Of a stretch of 39,688 bases of DNA, positions 1-7,652 are shown piece after piece. Below the pieces are notes generated by a model, which saw only the letters and a list, made by a program, of their open reading frames with translations, was not told where the DNA came from and ran no database searches. The position numbers and the translations under genes were made by a program. Each line of letters opens with the position of its first letter. Position 1 is the first letter of the stretch. Origin of the DNA: a virus; the IMG/VR virus record IMGVR_UViG_3300042289_000411, positions 1 to 39,688 of that record; one strand, written 5' to 3'.

Positions 1-47
1 TCATGTCACCGGGGCATGCGTAGGAATACTTCCACATGGTGTACGGC
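1..47. repeat. Left copy of 47-bp direct terminal repeat
   Basis: Bases 1-47 are identical to bases 39642-39688. The tail tubular protein A reading frame continues in phase through the repeat when the ends are joined. This shows a circular or circularly permuted molecule of about 39,641 bp rather than two separate genes. A short exact overlap of this kind is usual where an assembler closes a circle, so it is not by itself evidence of a physical terminal repeat. Confidence 0.95.
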
Positions 48-247
48 ATCGTCACCTGCGCGAGGCTGACGCGCCGCGATGCGAACGACCACGTGTGCAT
101 CTGGAGGAGCATGTCACGTGCGCTCGGATAGAACCGGGCGCAGTGCTCGGCCTGCGCTGATCCCTCCGGCGGGTCGATGCTTGCGACGGTGGCATCGTCA
201 CCGAGGTGCGCGAGCGCGAGGTTGCATATCTCGACAACCGATGCCAT
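1..247 (-). CDS. Tail tubular protein A (gp11-like), N-terminal part
   Basis: This is the 5' part of a gene that crosses the window junction. Joined to 39208-39641 it gives a 226-residue protein, close to the usual size of T7 gp11-type tail tubular protein A. The start ATG at 247 is preceded by GGGAGG with a 5-nt spacer. The N-terminus (MASVVEICNLALAHLGDD, then a segment rich in acidic and aromatic residues) is typical of this family, which forms the gatekeeper ring below the portal in short-tailed phages. It lies between the cement-protein region and the tail nozzle gene, as expected for a head-to-tail assembly operon. The ribosome site is embedded in an unusual double hairpin, listed separately. 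Confidence 0.85.
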   Translation of the reverse strand, partial: MASVVEICNLALAHLGDDATVASIDPPEGSAQAEHCARFYPSARDMLLQMHTWSFASRRVSLAQVTMPYTMWKYSYACPGDM

Positions 248-302
248 ACGTGCCTCCCGTAGGACGGGAGGGGCGCCGTGGTTTCCCGCCGACGCCCCTC
301 CC
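248..302 (-). promoter_or_regulatory. Alternative hairpins enclosing the tail tubular A ribosome site
   Basis: On the minus strand this leader has three arms. Arm A (302-293, GGGAGGGGCG) pairs perfectly over 10 bp with arm B (275-266). Arm B, shifted to 271-264, also pairs perfectly over 8 bp with arm C (260-253, ACGGGAGG) across a 3-nt loop. Arm C contains the Shine-Dalgarno sequence 5 nt before the ATG at 247. A:B and B:C exclude each other, so A:B would free the ribosome site and B:C would hide it. The pairing is seen directly; the regulatory role is inference. A:B is longer and forms first, so the default state is probably open. Confidence 0.55.
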
Positions 303-324
303 TGTTCACTAACTCGTTACAAGC

Positions 325-528
325 TCACTCCGTGCCTGCGGTTTCGGCCACCTTGCCCTTGCGGAGACGGCGAGGCGGCGCTTCGGACACGGTCGGCTCG
401 GGTTCCGAACGCACGCCCTCGATGTACTCGAGGTGGTGGTTGTGCGGTCCCGTGTACTCGAACACGTCTCCGGGATGGCGAAGCCCGTTGTCCACGAAGC
501 AAACGACTTTGGCTCTGACCTTCGGCAT
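325..528 (-). CDS. Small virion-module protein, unknown function (67 aa)
   Basis: A 67-residue protein with a compact N-terminal half (KVRAKVVCFVDNGLRHPGD, then VFEYTGP) that looks like a small beta-rich fold, and a charged C-terminal tail with lysine and arginine. It starts at ATG 528 with TAGGAG upstream, only 12 nt after the cement-protein stop. Short proteins with a GDVFEYTGP-like motif are common between capsid and tail genes in phages, but I know of no assigned function. The position between the cement protein and tail tubular protein A suggests head completion or a minor capsid role; this is inference only. Confidence 0.75.
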   Translation of the reverse strand: MPKVRAKVVCFVDNGLRHPGDVFEYTGPHNHHLEYIEGVRSEPEPTVSEAPPRRLRKGKVAETAGTE

Positions 529-540
529 GGATTGCTCCTA

Positions 541-1050
541 TCAGGACACGACGAATCCGCCCGCATAGTTGCGGCGGTCCTGGATGTCCAGCACGATGTC
601 ACCACGCACAGTACCTGCCGTGTACGTGCCAGTCGTGACCAGGTTCGCACCAAGGTAACGCTGGAGCGAACCGCCGAGTTGCTGCTGCGGCGTGATGCGG
701 ACCACGATCTGCGTGCCGACCGTAAGGCTGGCAGTCGCAATCGGTCCAACCTCGCCGCACACCAGCGGTGTGGTATCCAGGTTGTCGGTGCTATCCGTCA
801 CCGCCTGGAACGCAACATTGGTACCACCGGCAAACGCAGTGGTGACGGTGAAGATCAGCAGCAAATTACTGCCCGCACCGACATCCACAGTCTGCGTTCC
901 CTGAGCGATGGTGTACAGCGAGCCGCTTGCGGTCGCCACGTAGTTGGTGTTGGAACGCAGATCGACGACATCCGGCAGGTCATGCGTACCAGCCGAAAGG
1001 CTTGCTCCGGTTGAAAAAGAACCGAGCGAGAGGTTGTTGTCAAGAATCAT
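541..1050 (-). CDS. Bbp16-type capsid cement/decoration protein
   Basis: This 169-residue protein begins MILDNNLSLG, is rich in Val, Thr, Gly and Ser in alternating beta patterns, and ends with a VLDIQDRRNYAGGFVVS-like strand. This pattern matches the Bbp16 family of Bordetella phage BPP-1, a jelly-roll cement protein that clamps the capsid shell between hexamers. It lies immediately after the major capsid gene (27-nt gap, with a GAAAGG ribosome site) exactly as in BPP-1-like genomes. The assignment rests on sequence pattern and synteny recalled from the family, not on an alignment. Confidence 0.75.
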   Translation of the reverse strand: MILDNNLSLGSFSTGASLSAGTHDLPDVVDLRSNTNYVATASGSLYTIAQGTQTVDVGAGSNLLLIFTVTTAFAGGTNVAFQAVTDSTDNLDTTPLVCGEVGPIATASLTVGTQIVVRITPQQQLGGSLQRYLGANLVTTGTYTAGTVRGDIVLDIQDRRNYAGGFVVS

Positions 1051-1077
1051 TGTGTGTGCCTTTCTTTCTCGGTCCTA

Positions 1078-2124
1078 TCAGGACACGACGGCTTCGGTGT
1101 TGATGAGCTGATCGACGCGACGGCAGGGAACTCCGAGGAACGACAGCCACGAGGTCGGCGTGCCGAACTGCGAAAGACCCTGATTCACGGCGAGAACGTT
1201 CTGGGCGCGGTCCATCGCCTGAATCGACAGGCCGGCATGGACGGTACGGTTCATGTAGAAGGCCGGACGACCCATCGCCATGTTGGGGATGCGGTACAGG
1301 GCGCGAGCCATGCACTTCACAAGCTGCGTGGTGGTGTTCGACGCCTGCGTGCCAATAGTGGCCTGGAGATCGCTGATGTCGATGTTCGCGATGCGAACGA
1401 CGTAGCGCCAGTCCTTCACCACCAGGCCGTTCTTCCACTGGTAACGGGTCGCATACGCCTGCATGCGCTCCGTCGCCGACGCCGTCGCGGCACCGGAACT
1501 GGATGGCGTGTAGACGGTCTGCTCGCCGAGATCCTCGTGCATGAGGCCGGCCGTCGAACCCTTCGGGAAGGGGCAGTAGACGGTGTTGTCACCCCAAACG
1601 ACGAGGTAGACCGAGGTGTTGTCCGAGCCGCTGCCGCCGGCAGAGATGACGTTCTGACCATTGGTTGCGGACGTGGACGAATACCGAGCCGCAAGACCGA
1701 GGTACGACTTCGGCTCGATGGCGGGGTTGCCATAGAACATCGTCGCAGCCTGCGTCTGGTTCATGGCCTCGAGGAAGGCCACGTCCTCGGACAGGCGGAA
1801 CTGCGCGGTGTTGCCGTTCAGCATGGCGAGATCCTTATCGACCTCGCTGCGAGCCTCGAGGATGCCGCAGGCCTCATCGACCTGGGCAGTCGTGCTCTTG
1901 CTGCTCGGAACGCCCTGGTTCAGGGCACGCCAGTACACGGCTGGGAGGCCGGTGCGGATGATGACGCGCTCGCCGGTGGGCAGGTTGCCCTCCTTGAAGA
2001 CGGCGTCCTCGAGGATCTCGTTCGACTGCGAGAGGAGCTCCGCGATGACCGGGACGCGGCCCTCGGGATCGGTGCGCTTCGCCCAGTCGGCGAGCGTCAG
2101 GTTGGTGCTGGAAAGAACTGCCAT
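1078..2124 (-). CDS. Major capsid protein (BPP-1-like)
   Basis: This 348-residue protein has the start MAVLSSTNLTLADWAKR, a helix-rich N-terminal part, a region around residues 60-75 (TGLPAVYWRALNQG), and a conserved C-terminal section with YRIPNMAMGRPAFYMNR and FLGVPCRRVDQL. These are hallmarks of the capsid family of BPP-1-like podoviruses, which has an HK97-type fold. The order scaffold, capsid, cement protein supports the call. The ATG at 2124 follows a GAAAGGGA ribosome site. There is no N-terminal propeptide extension suggestive of large-scale processing. Confidence 0.88.
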   Translation of the reverse strand: MAVLSSTNLTLADWAKRTDPEGRVPVIAELLSQSNEILEDAVFKEGNLPTGERVIIRTGLPAVYWRALNQGVPSSKSTTAQVDEACGILEARSEVDKDLAMLNGNTAQFRLSEDVAFLEAMNQTQAATMFYGNPAIEPKSYLGLAARYSSTSATNGQNVISAGGSGSDNTSVYLVVWGDNTVYCPFPKGSTAGLMHEDLGEQTVYTPSSSGAATASATERMQAYATRYQWKNGLVVKDWRYVVRIANIDISDLQATIGTQASNTTTQLVKCMARALYRIPNMAMGRPAFYMNRTVHAGLSIQAMDRAQNVLAVNQGLSQFGTPTSWLSFLGVPCRRVDQLINTEAVVS

Positions 2125-2145
2125 GGTGGTTTCCCTTTCGTGGGT

Positions 2146-2841
2146 TTAGGTGCTGGTGGAGTACAGGGCGTCGGCGAGGTCATTGAACGAGCGGGGTCCG
2201 GCCGGTCTGGCTTCGCCCTTGTTGCCCGTGACCATGCTGTCCTCGCTGATCGCCTTCCCGGCGCGGAACATGAACCGGATCACTTCCGGGTGGTTCCCGA
2301 GGCCGGACTCGTTGAGCAGGCTGCGGAGTTCGGAGGTGCCGAACGCATCGAGCGCCTTCTTCGCCACGGACAGGTTCTCCGACAGACGCTCGCCGCCAAA
2401 CTCCTTGTCGGCCTTGCTGCTGTCGGCCCATCCGGTGCGGACGGCCTCGATCTGCGCCGCCTGACGTTCAGCCAGCTTGGGGCCGACTGCGTCAAGGACG
2501 CGCTGCGCGGCTTCCTGCGACAGGTTCAGCTCCTTCGCCACCTTTGAGTACTCGGCAATGACCTCGGAGTCGAACGTTCGACCCTCCGGTGCCTTGAACT
2601 CGTAGGTTTCCGGCGCGGTCGGCTTGGCGTCGGCTGGTGCCTCGGCGGCCTTGGCGTCGTTGGCTTCAGGAGCCTTGCCGGCAGCGGCCGCATCCGCGGC
2701 TTGCCGGCCCTGGGTCGTGGTCGCCTTCTGCTCGCTGCCGTAGAGCTTCTCGGCCGTCGCCGAGACAACTGCGGCAGCATCGGATGCGGGAGCGGCTGTG
2801 GTGTTGGTTTCAGCCGTTTCCATCATCGTTGGTTCGTTCAT
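2146..2841 (-). CDS. Scaffolding / capsid assembly protein
   Basis: This 231-residue protein has a long disordered N-terminal third rich in Ala, Thr, Glu and Pro (residues 1-85). A helical segment follows (roughly 90-175: VIAEYSKVAKELNLSQEAAQ, then KLAERQAAQIEAVRTGW), and then a region with HPEVIRFMFRAGKAI. This architecture and the location directly before the major capsid gene are typical of phage scaffolding proteins, which guide shell assembly and then leave the prohead. Its start overlaps the Bbp19-like gene end by 32 nt in another frame. No serine-protease motif was seen, so a protease-scaffold fusion is unlikely. Confidence 0.8.
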   Translation of the reverse strand: MNEPTMMETAETNTTAAPASDAAAVVSATAEKLYGSEQKATTTQGRQAADAAAAGKAPEANDAKAAEAPADAKPTAPETYEFKAPEGRTFDSEVIAEYSKVAKELNLSQEAAQRVLDAVGPKLAERQAAQIEAVRTGWADSSKADKEFGGERLSENLSVAKKALDAFGTSELRSLLNESGLGNHPEVIRFMFRAGKAISEDSMVTGNKGEARPAGPRSFNDLADALYSTST

Positions 2842-3148
2842 CGTGTGCCTGTTCCTTCATCATTGCCGGGTATTGCTCCGGGCAGAGCGCATGGACCATG
2901 CCGAGCATTCGTAGCCCGTAGTTCCTGCCGCCCTCCGCGAATGCCATCGACATCGCGTTGGTGTTGAAGGAACTGCGGAACACGCCCGCCTGGTCCAGCA
3001 GCCGCCACACAATGCGACGGCCTCGCTTGCTGGACATGAGCCACTTCACGTCGGCCTCCTCGTTCTGCCGTTCCAGACGCTCACGGAGCTCTTTGTCGGC
3101 TCTGTCGCGCTCCTGGCCCCGCAGGTCGAGGGGGTCGTAATTGCTCAC
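2810..3148 (-). CDS. Bbp19-like small phage protein
   Basis: This 112-residue protein has a charged, probably coiled N-terminus (QERDRADKELRERLERQNEE) and a conserved core (WLMSSKRGRRIVWRLLDQAG, then VFRSSF). The core is the recognisable signature of the Bbp19 family found next to portal and scaffold genes in BPP-1-like phages. The function is unknown; location suggests prohead assembly. The best start is GTG at 3148. The upstream 40 nt between it and the portal stop carry a recurrent 11-bp motif listed separately. The C-terminus overlaps the scaffold start by 32 nt. Confidence 0.75.
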   Translation of the reverse strand: MSNYDPLDLRGQERDRADKELRERLERQNEEADVKWLMSSKRGRRIVWRLLDQAGVFRSSFNTNAMSMAFAEGGRNYGLRMLGMVHALCPEQYPAMMKEQAHDERTNDDGNG

Positions 3149-3176
3149 GGCGGGACTGTATCCCTGTGGCTAATGC

Positions 3177-3187
3177 TTACGGGTACT
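3177..3187 (-). repeat. Recurrent motif AGTACCCGTAA, copy 1
   Basis: On the minus strand this reads AGTACCCGTAA. It lies just past the portal stop codon and 29 nt upstream of the Bbp19-like start. Two further copies sit in equivalent positions, after the large terminase end and after the giant virion gene. Twelve bases are shared with the copy at 5712-5723. Confidence 0.6.
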
Positions 3188-3188
3188 G

Positions 3189-4901
3189 TTAGACCTCAAC
3201 ACCAGAGGGCGACCCGTACCCCGAGAACATGTTCATCACGTCGGTCAGCGCGTTCTGCTGCCCAGTCGGTGCCTGCGCCATGTTCTTGACGCTCTGCGAG
3301 GTCTGCTGAAGCGCGGCTGCCTGTTCCTTCGCAGCCATCGCCTGATTGCGGGCGTCGCGCAGAAGCGCGACCTCCTTGTCGGCAACGATGAGCGACGGGT
3401 CCACGCCGAGCATGTCGGCGTATACGTCGGCCCACTGGTCCTGGTCGAACTTGTCGAGGATGTCGGGCTTCATGCGGGCGATGGCCCCGAGGTTCCCGAC
3501 GAAGCGGTCCACGGCGTTGGTGCCGATGGCACGCTGCGCCTGCGCCAGCATGCTGACGAACTCGACGTTCAGGTCCATTCCCTGCAATTCCTGCGGAGCC
3601 GGCGGCAGTGCCCCCGACGCCACCATGCGCGTGAACGTGATGTCCACGAGCGGGGACAGCAGCTCGTTGTGCAGGCGCTCGAGGACAGGCCCGAGCATGA
3701 GGAGCTTCTCCTCGTGGCGCTCGGCGACCTCGGTGGCGGTCATGCGGGTGTTTGGGGTATTGGCGAGCATCAGGAACAGGTCCGCGTAGAACGAACCACG
3801 CACTCGCTCGCGGCAGTCCATGATGTCATTCAGCAGGTACTGGAGGTTCAGGTTGACCTCGAACGCGGTCTTGATTCCGTTCGACTGCCCGTCGTAGTAC
3901 GACACTCCGCCCGGGAGCGTCTCCACGTCGCGGTTCTTCATGGACGCCGGCACCTGAAGCGGCGGCTTGGTCTGGTAGTCGATGGCCTGCGCCTTGCGGA
4001 GCTGCTCGTGCTGGAGCTGCTTGATGTCTCCGAGCGCCTCCATGCCGGGGCTGTTGCCGTAGATGTCGCCGCCAACTACCGACCAGCGTGGGCAGAGCGC
4101 CGGGAAGTACTGGAACCCGCTCTCGCGCAGGAACACGCCTTCCTCGCCGCCGACCTCGAAGTAATACGAACCCCACGGCATGTTCTTGGCGTCGCGCTTG
4201 CCGATGTCGCGGTCGGCGCGAGGCTCAATGGCGTGGATCACGGGCACCCACTGGTCGAGGTTCCCGGTGCGGTACATGTTCTGCACCGACACGCTGCACT
4301 TCTCGAGGCCGAACTCCTTGACCACCTGCGAGACGGTCATCTCGAACTCGCGGTACAGCGTGCAGACGCGACCCTTTGCGTCGGTTGAGATGCAGTACTC
4401 GCCGCAGGTCAGCGGGTAGTGGTGGATGACGCTCTGGTAGTCGGGGAGCAGGATGGTGGCTGCGGTGCCGAACGTGCCGAGCTCCTCGTACATCTGATGC
4501 AGCGCGTTGTAGGTGTTCGACTTCTGGAACACGCGCTGCATGCGCTTGGTCACGTCATCGAGCCAGAGCTTGACCGGGTCGTAGGAGTTGAGTTCCGGGT
4601 CCGGCGTGGCAAGGCGGAACCACTGCCGTGCCGGCGATGTTGCACCCGACATCATGCCTGCGCCGAGGACGCGCAGGGCGCGGGTGCCGGTCGAGTCGTA
4701 GATGTTGTTGTGGCGGCGGTAGCCGCGGTCGCGGTCCTGCCGGAAGTAGCGACCGTTGCGCGGCAGGATGTAGGAGGTGAGTTCCTGCCAGTGCGCGTAC
4801 CAGGACGCCCGCTCGCTCTTGAGTTGGCCCCACCGGGTGAACAGTCGATCCCGCGTGGGAGCGCCGGGATACGACGAGTTGTCTCCGGTGTACTCGCTCA
4901 T
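3189..4901 (-). CDS. Portal (head-tail connector) protein
   Basis: This 570-residue protein has the classic podovirus head-tail connector start: RLFTRWGQLKSERASWYAHW, a TSYILPRNGRY motif, and a GAGMMSGATSPARQWFRL segment near residues 80-97. The core continues with LGTFGTAATIL and VVGGDIYGNSPGMEALGDIK (around 270-290), and there is a helical C-terminus. This is the T7/BPP-1 connector family (Pfam Head-tail_con). Twelve copies form the ring through which DNA is packaged and ejected. The ATG at 4901 touches the stop of the preceding gene. It sits downstream of the terminase and GNAT genes, as expected for a packaging-morphogenesis cluster. Confidence 0.93.
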   Translation of the reverse strand: MSEYTGDNSSYPGAPTRDRLFTRWGQLKSERASWYAHWQELTSYILPRNGRYFRQDRDRGYRRHNNIYDSTGTRALRVLGAGMMSGATSPARQWFRLATPDPELNSYDPVKLWLDDVTKRMQRVFQKSNTYNALHQMYEELGTFGTAATILLPDYQSVIHHYPLTCGEYCISTDAKGRVCTLYREFEMTVSQVVKEFGLEKCSVSVQNMYRTGNLDQWVPVIHAIEPRADRDIGKRDAKNMPWGSYYFEVGGEEGVFLRESGFQYFPALCPRWSVVGGDIYGNSPGMEALGDIKQLQHEQLRKAQAIDYQTKPPLQVPASMKNRDVETLPGGVSYYDGQSNGIKTAFEVNLNLQYLLNDIMDCRERVRGSFYADLFLMLANTPNTRMTATEVAERHEEKLLMLGPVLERLHNELLSPLVDITFTRMVASGALPPAPQELQGMDLNVEFVSMLAQAQRAIGTNAVDRFVGNLGAIARMKPDILDKFDQDQWADVYADMLGVDPSLIVADKEVALLRDARNQAMAAKEQAAALQQTSQSVKNMAQAPTGQQNALTDVMNMFSGYGSPSGVEV

Positions 4902-5249
4902 TTAGCCCCCAAGGAGAGAGGTGCGGCCGAGCTGAAGTTCCTGCGGATTGACGCCCATCGGCCCGGTGAGCATGGTGCTCGAGGGTCCGCCACCCATCTC
5001 GGCGGCGGCACGTCCCATGATGTCGGCGACGGCGGGCTCGGCGCGGTTTGCGGCGGCCATCGCCTGCTGACTGCGGCGCTGTTGGCTGCGAGCCTGGGCA
5101 GCTGCGGCGTCCTGCGCCTGCTTCTGCTGGCCCATCGCCTGCCGCTGCATCTTGGCACCGCGTTCGCCGGATGAGATTGCGTACCCGGTTCCCGCGGCGG
5201 CTGCCGCTGCCGATGCTGCTGCTGCTGCGATTGCAATCTCAATTCCCAT
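4902..5249 (-). CDS. Small Ala/Gln-rich virion protein (115 aa)
   Basis: This 115-residue protein has a hydrophobic alanine-rich N-terminus (residues 3-25: IEIAIAAAAASAAAAAAG) that could insert into or cross a membrane. A glutamine and alanine-rich helical segment (32-75) with many Arg and Lys follows, then a Gly/Ser-rich tail. Proteins of this kind precede the portal in BPP-1-like phages and are often annotated as internal or ejected virion proteins. It is tightly packed between the GNAT gene (1-nt gap) and the portal. The assignment to the virion is inference from context and composition. Confidence 0.7.
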   Translation of the reverse strand: MGIEIAIAAAAASAAAAAAGTGYAISSGERGAKMQRQAMGQQKQAQDAAAAQARSQQRRSQQAMAAANRAEPAVADIMGRAAAEMGGGPSSTMLTGPMGVNPQELQLGRTSLLGG

Positions 5250-5250
5250 A

Positions 5251-5688
5251 TCAAAGCTCCTTCATCATTACGATGTCAGCCTGCACGTATCCGTGGCGGG
5301 CCATTGACTCGTGCAACTTGGTTCCTGATCTTGTGTGCCACAACACGCGGCACGCACCGCGTGACTTTGCCTCTTGTTCCGCAGCACGAATCATTCTTCC
5401 GCCCGTAATGCCGCGGTATTTCGGTGCAACGAACAATGCATCGTTTGAGGCAATGATGACTGACGGATTATGCATGGTCGGCGTAACGAGCATTGTGCAA
5501 TATCCAACAAGTCGTTCTCCGTCGAATGCCGCCAGCGCAAACATAATTCCGGCATCAACTAAAGCCTGATACCGCTCTGCCGAAGGATCGAACGGAAAGT
5601 CAAATCCCGTTTCGGCCCAGTTTGAACCAATCAGCTCACGAATTACGGGAATCCACTCGAGTGGCTGGATGTTCCGAATAGCCACCAT
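5251..5688 (-). CDS. GNAT-family N-acetyltransferase
   Basis: This 145-residue protein has the GNAT fold order: a helix-rich N-terminus, a central strand pair (MFALAAFDGERLVGYC), then motif A with ALFVAPKYRGITGGRMIRAA at residues about 87-106, where R-G-I-T-G-G is the acetyl-CoA pyrophosphate loop. A final strand region (HGYVQADIVMMKEL) follows. Such acetyltransferases recur inside the packaging modules of podoviruses; their substrate is unknown. The ATG at 5688 has a GGAGG site about 9 nt upstream. Codons are visibly more A/T-rich than in the terminase and portal genes either side, suggesting later acquisition. Confidence 0.85.
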   Translation of the reverse strand: MVAIRNIQPLEWIPVIRELIGSNWAETGFDFPFDPSAERYQALVDAGIMFALAAFDGERLVGYCTMLVTPTMHNPSVIIASNDALFVAPKYRGITGGRMIRAAEQEAKSRGACRVLWHTRSGTKLHESMARHGYVQADIVMMKEL

Positions 5689-5704
5689 GACTGTAGACCT
5701 CCGT

Positions 5705-7051
5705 CTAGCGGTTACGGGTACTGATCTCTTCGTACGGGTCGTAGTCGGTCGGTCGCGTGTCGATCTTCTCGCGCACCTCGCGTGGCAGCATCTTGGCGAC
5801 CGGGTAGGCGAACGTGAGGCAGAGCGCGTCGGCCATGTCCGGGCTGCCGCCGCCCTGGAGCCGCTTCTTGATTTCGTCCTTCGACTCGAGCACGCGCTTG
5901 CCGGCGGCGTCGTACCAGTAGATCGGCGTGCTGATTTCCTGCTTCAGCGTGATGTCGTTGGGGATTGAGCCGCCCGCCTGTATCCACTCTCGTATGGCCC
6001 ACCACATCTCGGTGCGCTTGTTGACGAACAGGTTGGCGTAGGTCGCCTTGCCGCCGAACGGCACCTCGGTCACGTCGTAGCCGAGCTGCCGCAGGCGGTC
6101 GATGACGCCAGCGCCTGCCCCGGCGTCGATGAACACGGCGTCCGGGTCGCGGTCCTCGATGACGTTGGCGATGGCTGCGGCGAGCGCCATGTTGTCGATG
6201 CCGTGATGGACGATGGGCGGCTCCATGCGGAGCCCCTGGCGCAGGACGATCACGCTGCGGTCATCCCCGAACCGGGCCGGGTCCACGCCGACGATGAGGG
6301 GCTGGTCGATGATGTCGCCGTCCTGGTACTGGCGCTGCGCGGCGTTCTCGGCGTCGGCGAGCGCAATGAGCTGATCGTCGCCTGCTGCGCTAAAGTCGCA
6401 CAGGTATTCGCGTGCGAACGCAGCCTCGGGCATGTCGCGCTCGAGGCGCTTGACCTCGTCGGGCGCGAGCGCGTCGGTGTCGTAGACCGTGTACTTCGCC
6501 GCATACCAGTCCTCGAGGGAACCGCTTGCGGCGCGGTAGTAGAGCTCGCTGAACAGGTTGATCCCGGCGGGGGTGCCGATGAACAGCGCCCAGCCGCGGC
6601 GGTCGGACAGGGCGGGCTGGATGATGGCCTCCCATACCTCGGGCTTGATCTGCGCGACCTCGTCGATGACGCAGCCGTCGAGCCGCACGCCACGCAGGGC
6701 GTCGGGGTTGTCGCCGCCGAACAGTCGGATCGTGGCCTTGTTCGACTTGAACGTGACGGCGAGGTCGGCCTCGTTCACGTCCACGGACCCGGTGCGGATG
6801 AACGGGTCGATCTTCTGCTTCAATCGCGCCCAAGCGATGGCCTTGGCTTGCTTTAAGAACGGGGCCACGTACACGAAGAACCCGAGATCCGACTGGCACT
6901 TCACTGCCCGGTGGAGGAGTTCCATGAGGGCGAGTTCGGTCTTGCCGGCGCGTCGGTGCAGGGCGAGGACGGTGAACCGCCGGCGCTCGAGGTGGCACCG
7001 CCGCTGCCAGTCCCGAGGCTCGTATCCGAGGCGGATGGTCTTATTCGCCAT
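5705..7051 (-). CDS. Terminase large subunit
   Basis: The 448-residue packaging motor has its ATPase motifs intact. Walker A is RRAGKT at residues 33-38, and Walker B is CVIDE with D130-E131. The RNase H-like nuclease domain shows VGVDPARFGDD (D257), VFIDAGAGAG (D309) and SPDMADAL (D405/D408). These acidic residues would bind the metals that cut concatemeric DNA. The start overlaps the small terminase by 11 nt. The last codons contain one copy of the recurrent AGTACCCGTAA motif. The length is typical of compact podovirus large subunits. Confidence 0.95.
   Translation of the reverse strand: MANKTIRLGYEPRDWQRRCHLERRRFTVLALHRRAGKTELALMELLHRAVKCQSDLGFFVYVAPFLKQAKAIAWARLKQKIDPFIRTGSVDVNEADLAVTFKSNKATIRLFGGDNPDALRGVRLDGCVIDEVAQIKPEVWEAIIQPALSDRRGWALFIGTPAGINLFSELYYRAASGSLEDWYAAKYTVYDTDALAPDEVKRLERDMPEAAFAREYLCDFSAAGDDQLIALADAENAAQRQYQDGDIIDQPLIVGVDPARFGDDRSVIVLRQGLRMEPPIVHHGIDNMALAAAIANVIEDRDPDAVFIDAGAGAGVIDRLRQLGYDVTEVPFGGKATYANLFVNKRTEMWWAIREWIQAGGSIPNDITLKQEISTPIYWYDAAGKRVLESKDEIKKRLQGGGSPDMADALCLTFAYPVAKMLPREVREKIDTRPTDYDPYEEISTRNR
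5712..5722 (-). repeat. Recurrent motif AGTACCCGTAA, copy 2
   Basis: This copy is inside the last codons of the large terminase gene, 24 nt upstream of the GNAT start codon. Fourteen bases (5709-5722) are shared exactly with the copy at 25965-25978. Confidence 0.6.
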
Positions 7052-7652
7052 CCGGGACGCCGGTGATGACGTTGAGGGTGATTCCGCCGCCGTGATCTAC
7101 GGCGACCTTCTCGCCATACTTGGCCGGGTTTGCCATGCGGAGGATCTTGAGCTTGGTGTCGATCTGGTATCGACGCCACGCGGCCTGGACGGGCGTTTCC
7201 GGCTCGATGTCTGCGATCTCCCCGCACTGCTCAAACATGGCCTCGAAGCCTGCCTCGCGTGCGGCCTTGTAGTGGGTAAGAAACTCGTGGTCTGTATCAA
7301 GCCAATTGACGATGGTCCGTCTTGTTGGCTTGCCCTTCTGTTCGCAGTACGCGAGCAGGGTCTTGCCTTGGGAGATCCACGCAAGTACCTCGCTGGCAAA
7401 TGGTTCAGGTGCCTTGGTTAGGGCTGGCCGGCCGATCTTTCGCTTGACGAGGGCGTTTCCAGTCGGCAGGGAGAGAGGCGCGGCGCTGGTAGCGGCAGAT
7501 TTTGCTGACGGTGGTCCAGCGGAGTCCGAGGGCTTTGGCGATGCGACGATAGCCCCATCGGTGCTCTTCGTGGAGCTCTCGGATCTCTTGGATGACTTCG
7601 TCGGGGATCGTGGCATTGTGGTGTGTTTCGCCGACGCGGCGGCCGTTCTCAC
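7041..7652 (-). CDS. Terminase small subunit
   Basis: The recognisable part begins about residue 72 with a DNA-binding helix-turn-helix region (KIGRPALTK, ASEVLAWISQGKT, PTRRTIVNWL). A helical oligomerisation region (YKAAREAGFEAMFEQCGEIA) follows, and then a C-terminal ANPAKYGEKVAVDHGG segment. This pattern is common in small terminases, which recognise the packaging site and recruit the large subunit, encoded next with an 11-nt overlap. The N-terminal 70 residues are a low-complexity Ser/Lys/Pro stretch lying wholly over the preceding HTH gene in another frame. The start (GTG 7652 or ATG 7616) is therefore doubtful, and a +1 frameshift from the HTH gene is an alternative. Confidence 0.82.
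   Translation of the reverse strand: MRTAAASAKHTTMPRSPTKSSKRSESSTKSTDGAIVASPKPSDSAGPPSAKSAATSAAPLSLPTGNALVKRKIGRPALTKAPEPFASEVLAWISQGKTLLAYCEQKGKPTRRTIVNWLDTDHEFLTHYKAAREAGFEAMFEQCGEIADIEPETPVQAAWRRYQIDTKLKILRMANPAKYGEKVAVDHGGGITLNVITGVPDGE

Noticed and set aside
1054-2547. Long open frame of 497 codons on the plus strand opposite capsid and scaffold
   Set aside because: It mirrors GC-rich minus-strand genes, has no ribosome site, and its product is an Arg/Gly/Leu-rich shadow. The minus-strand capsid call is far stronger.
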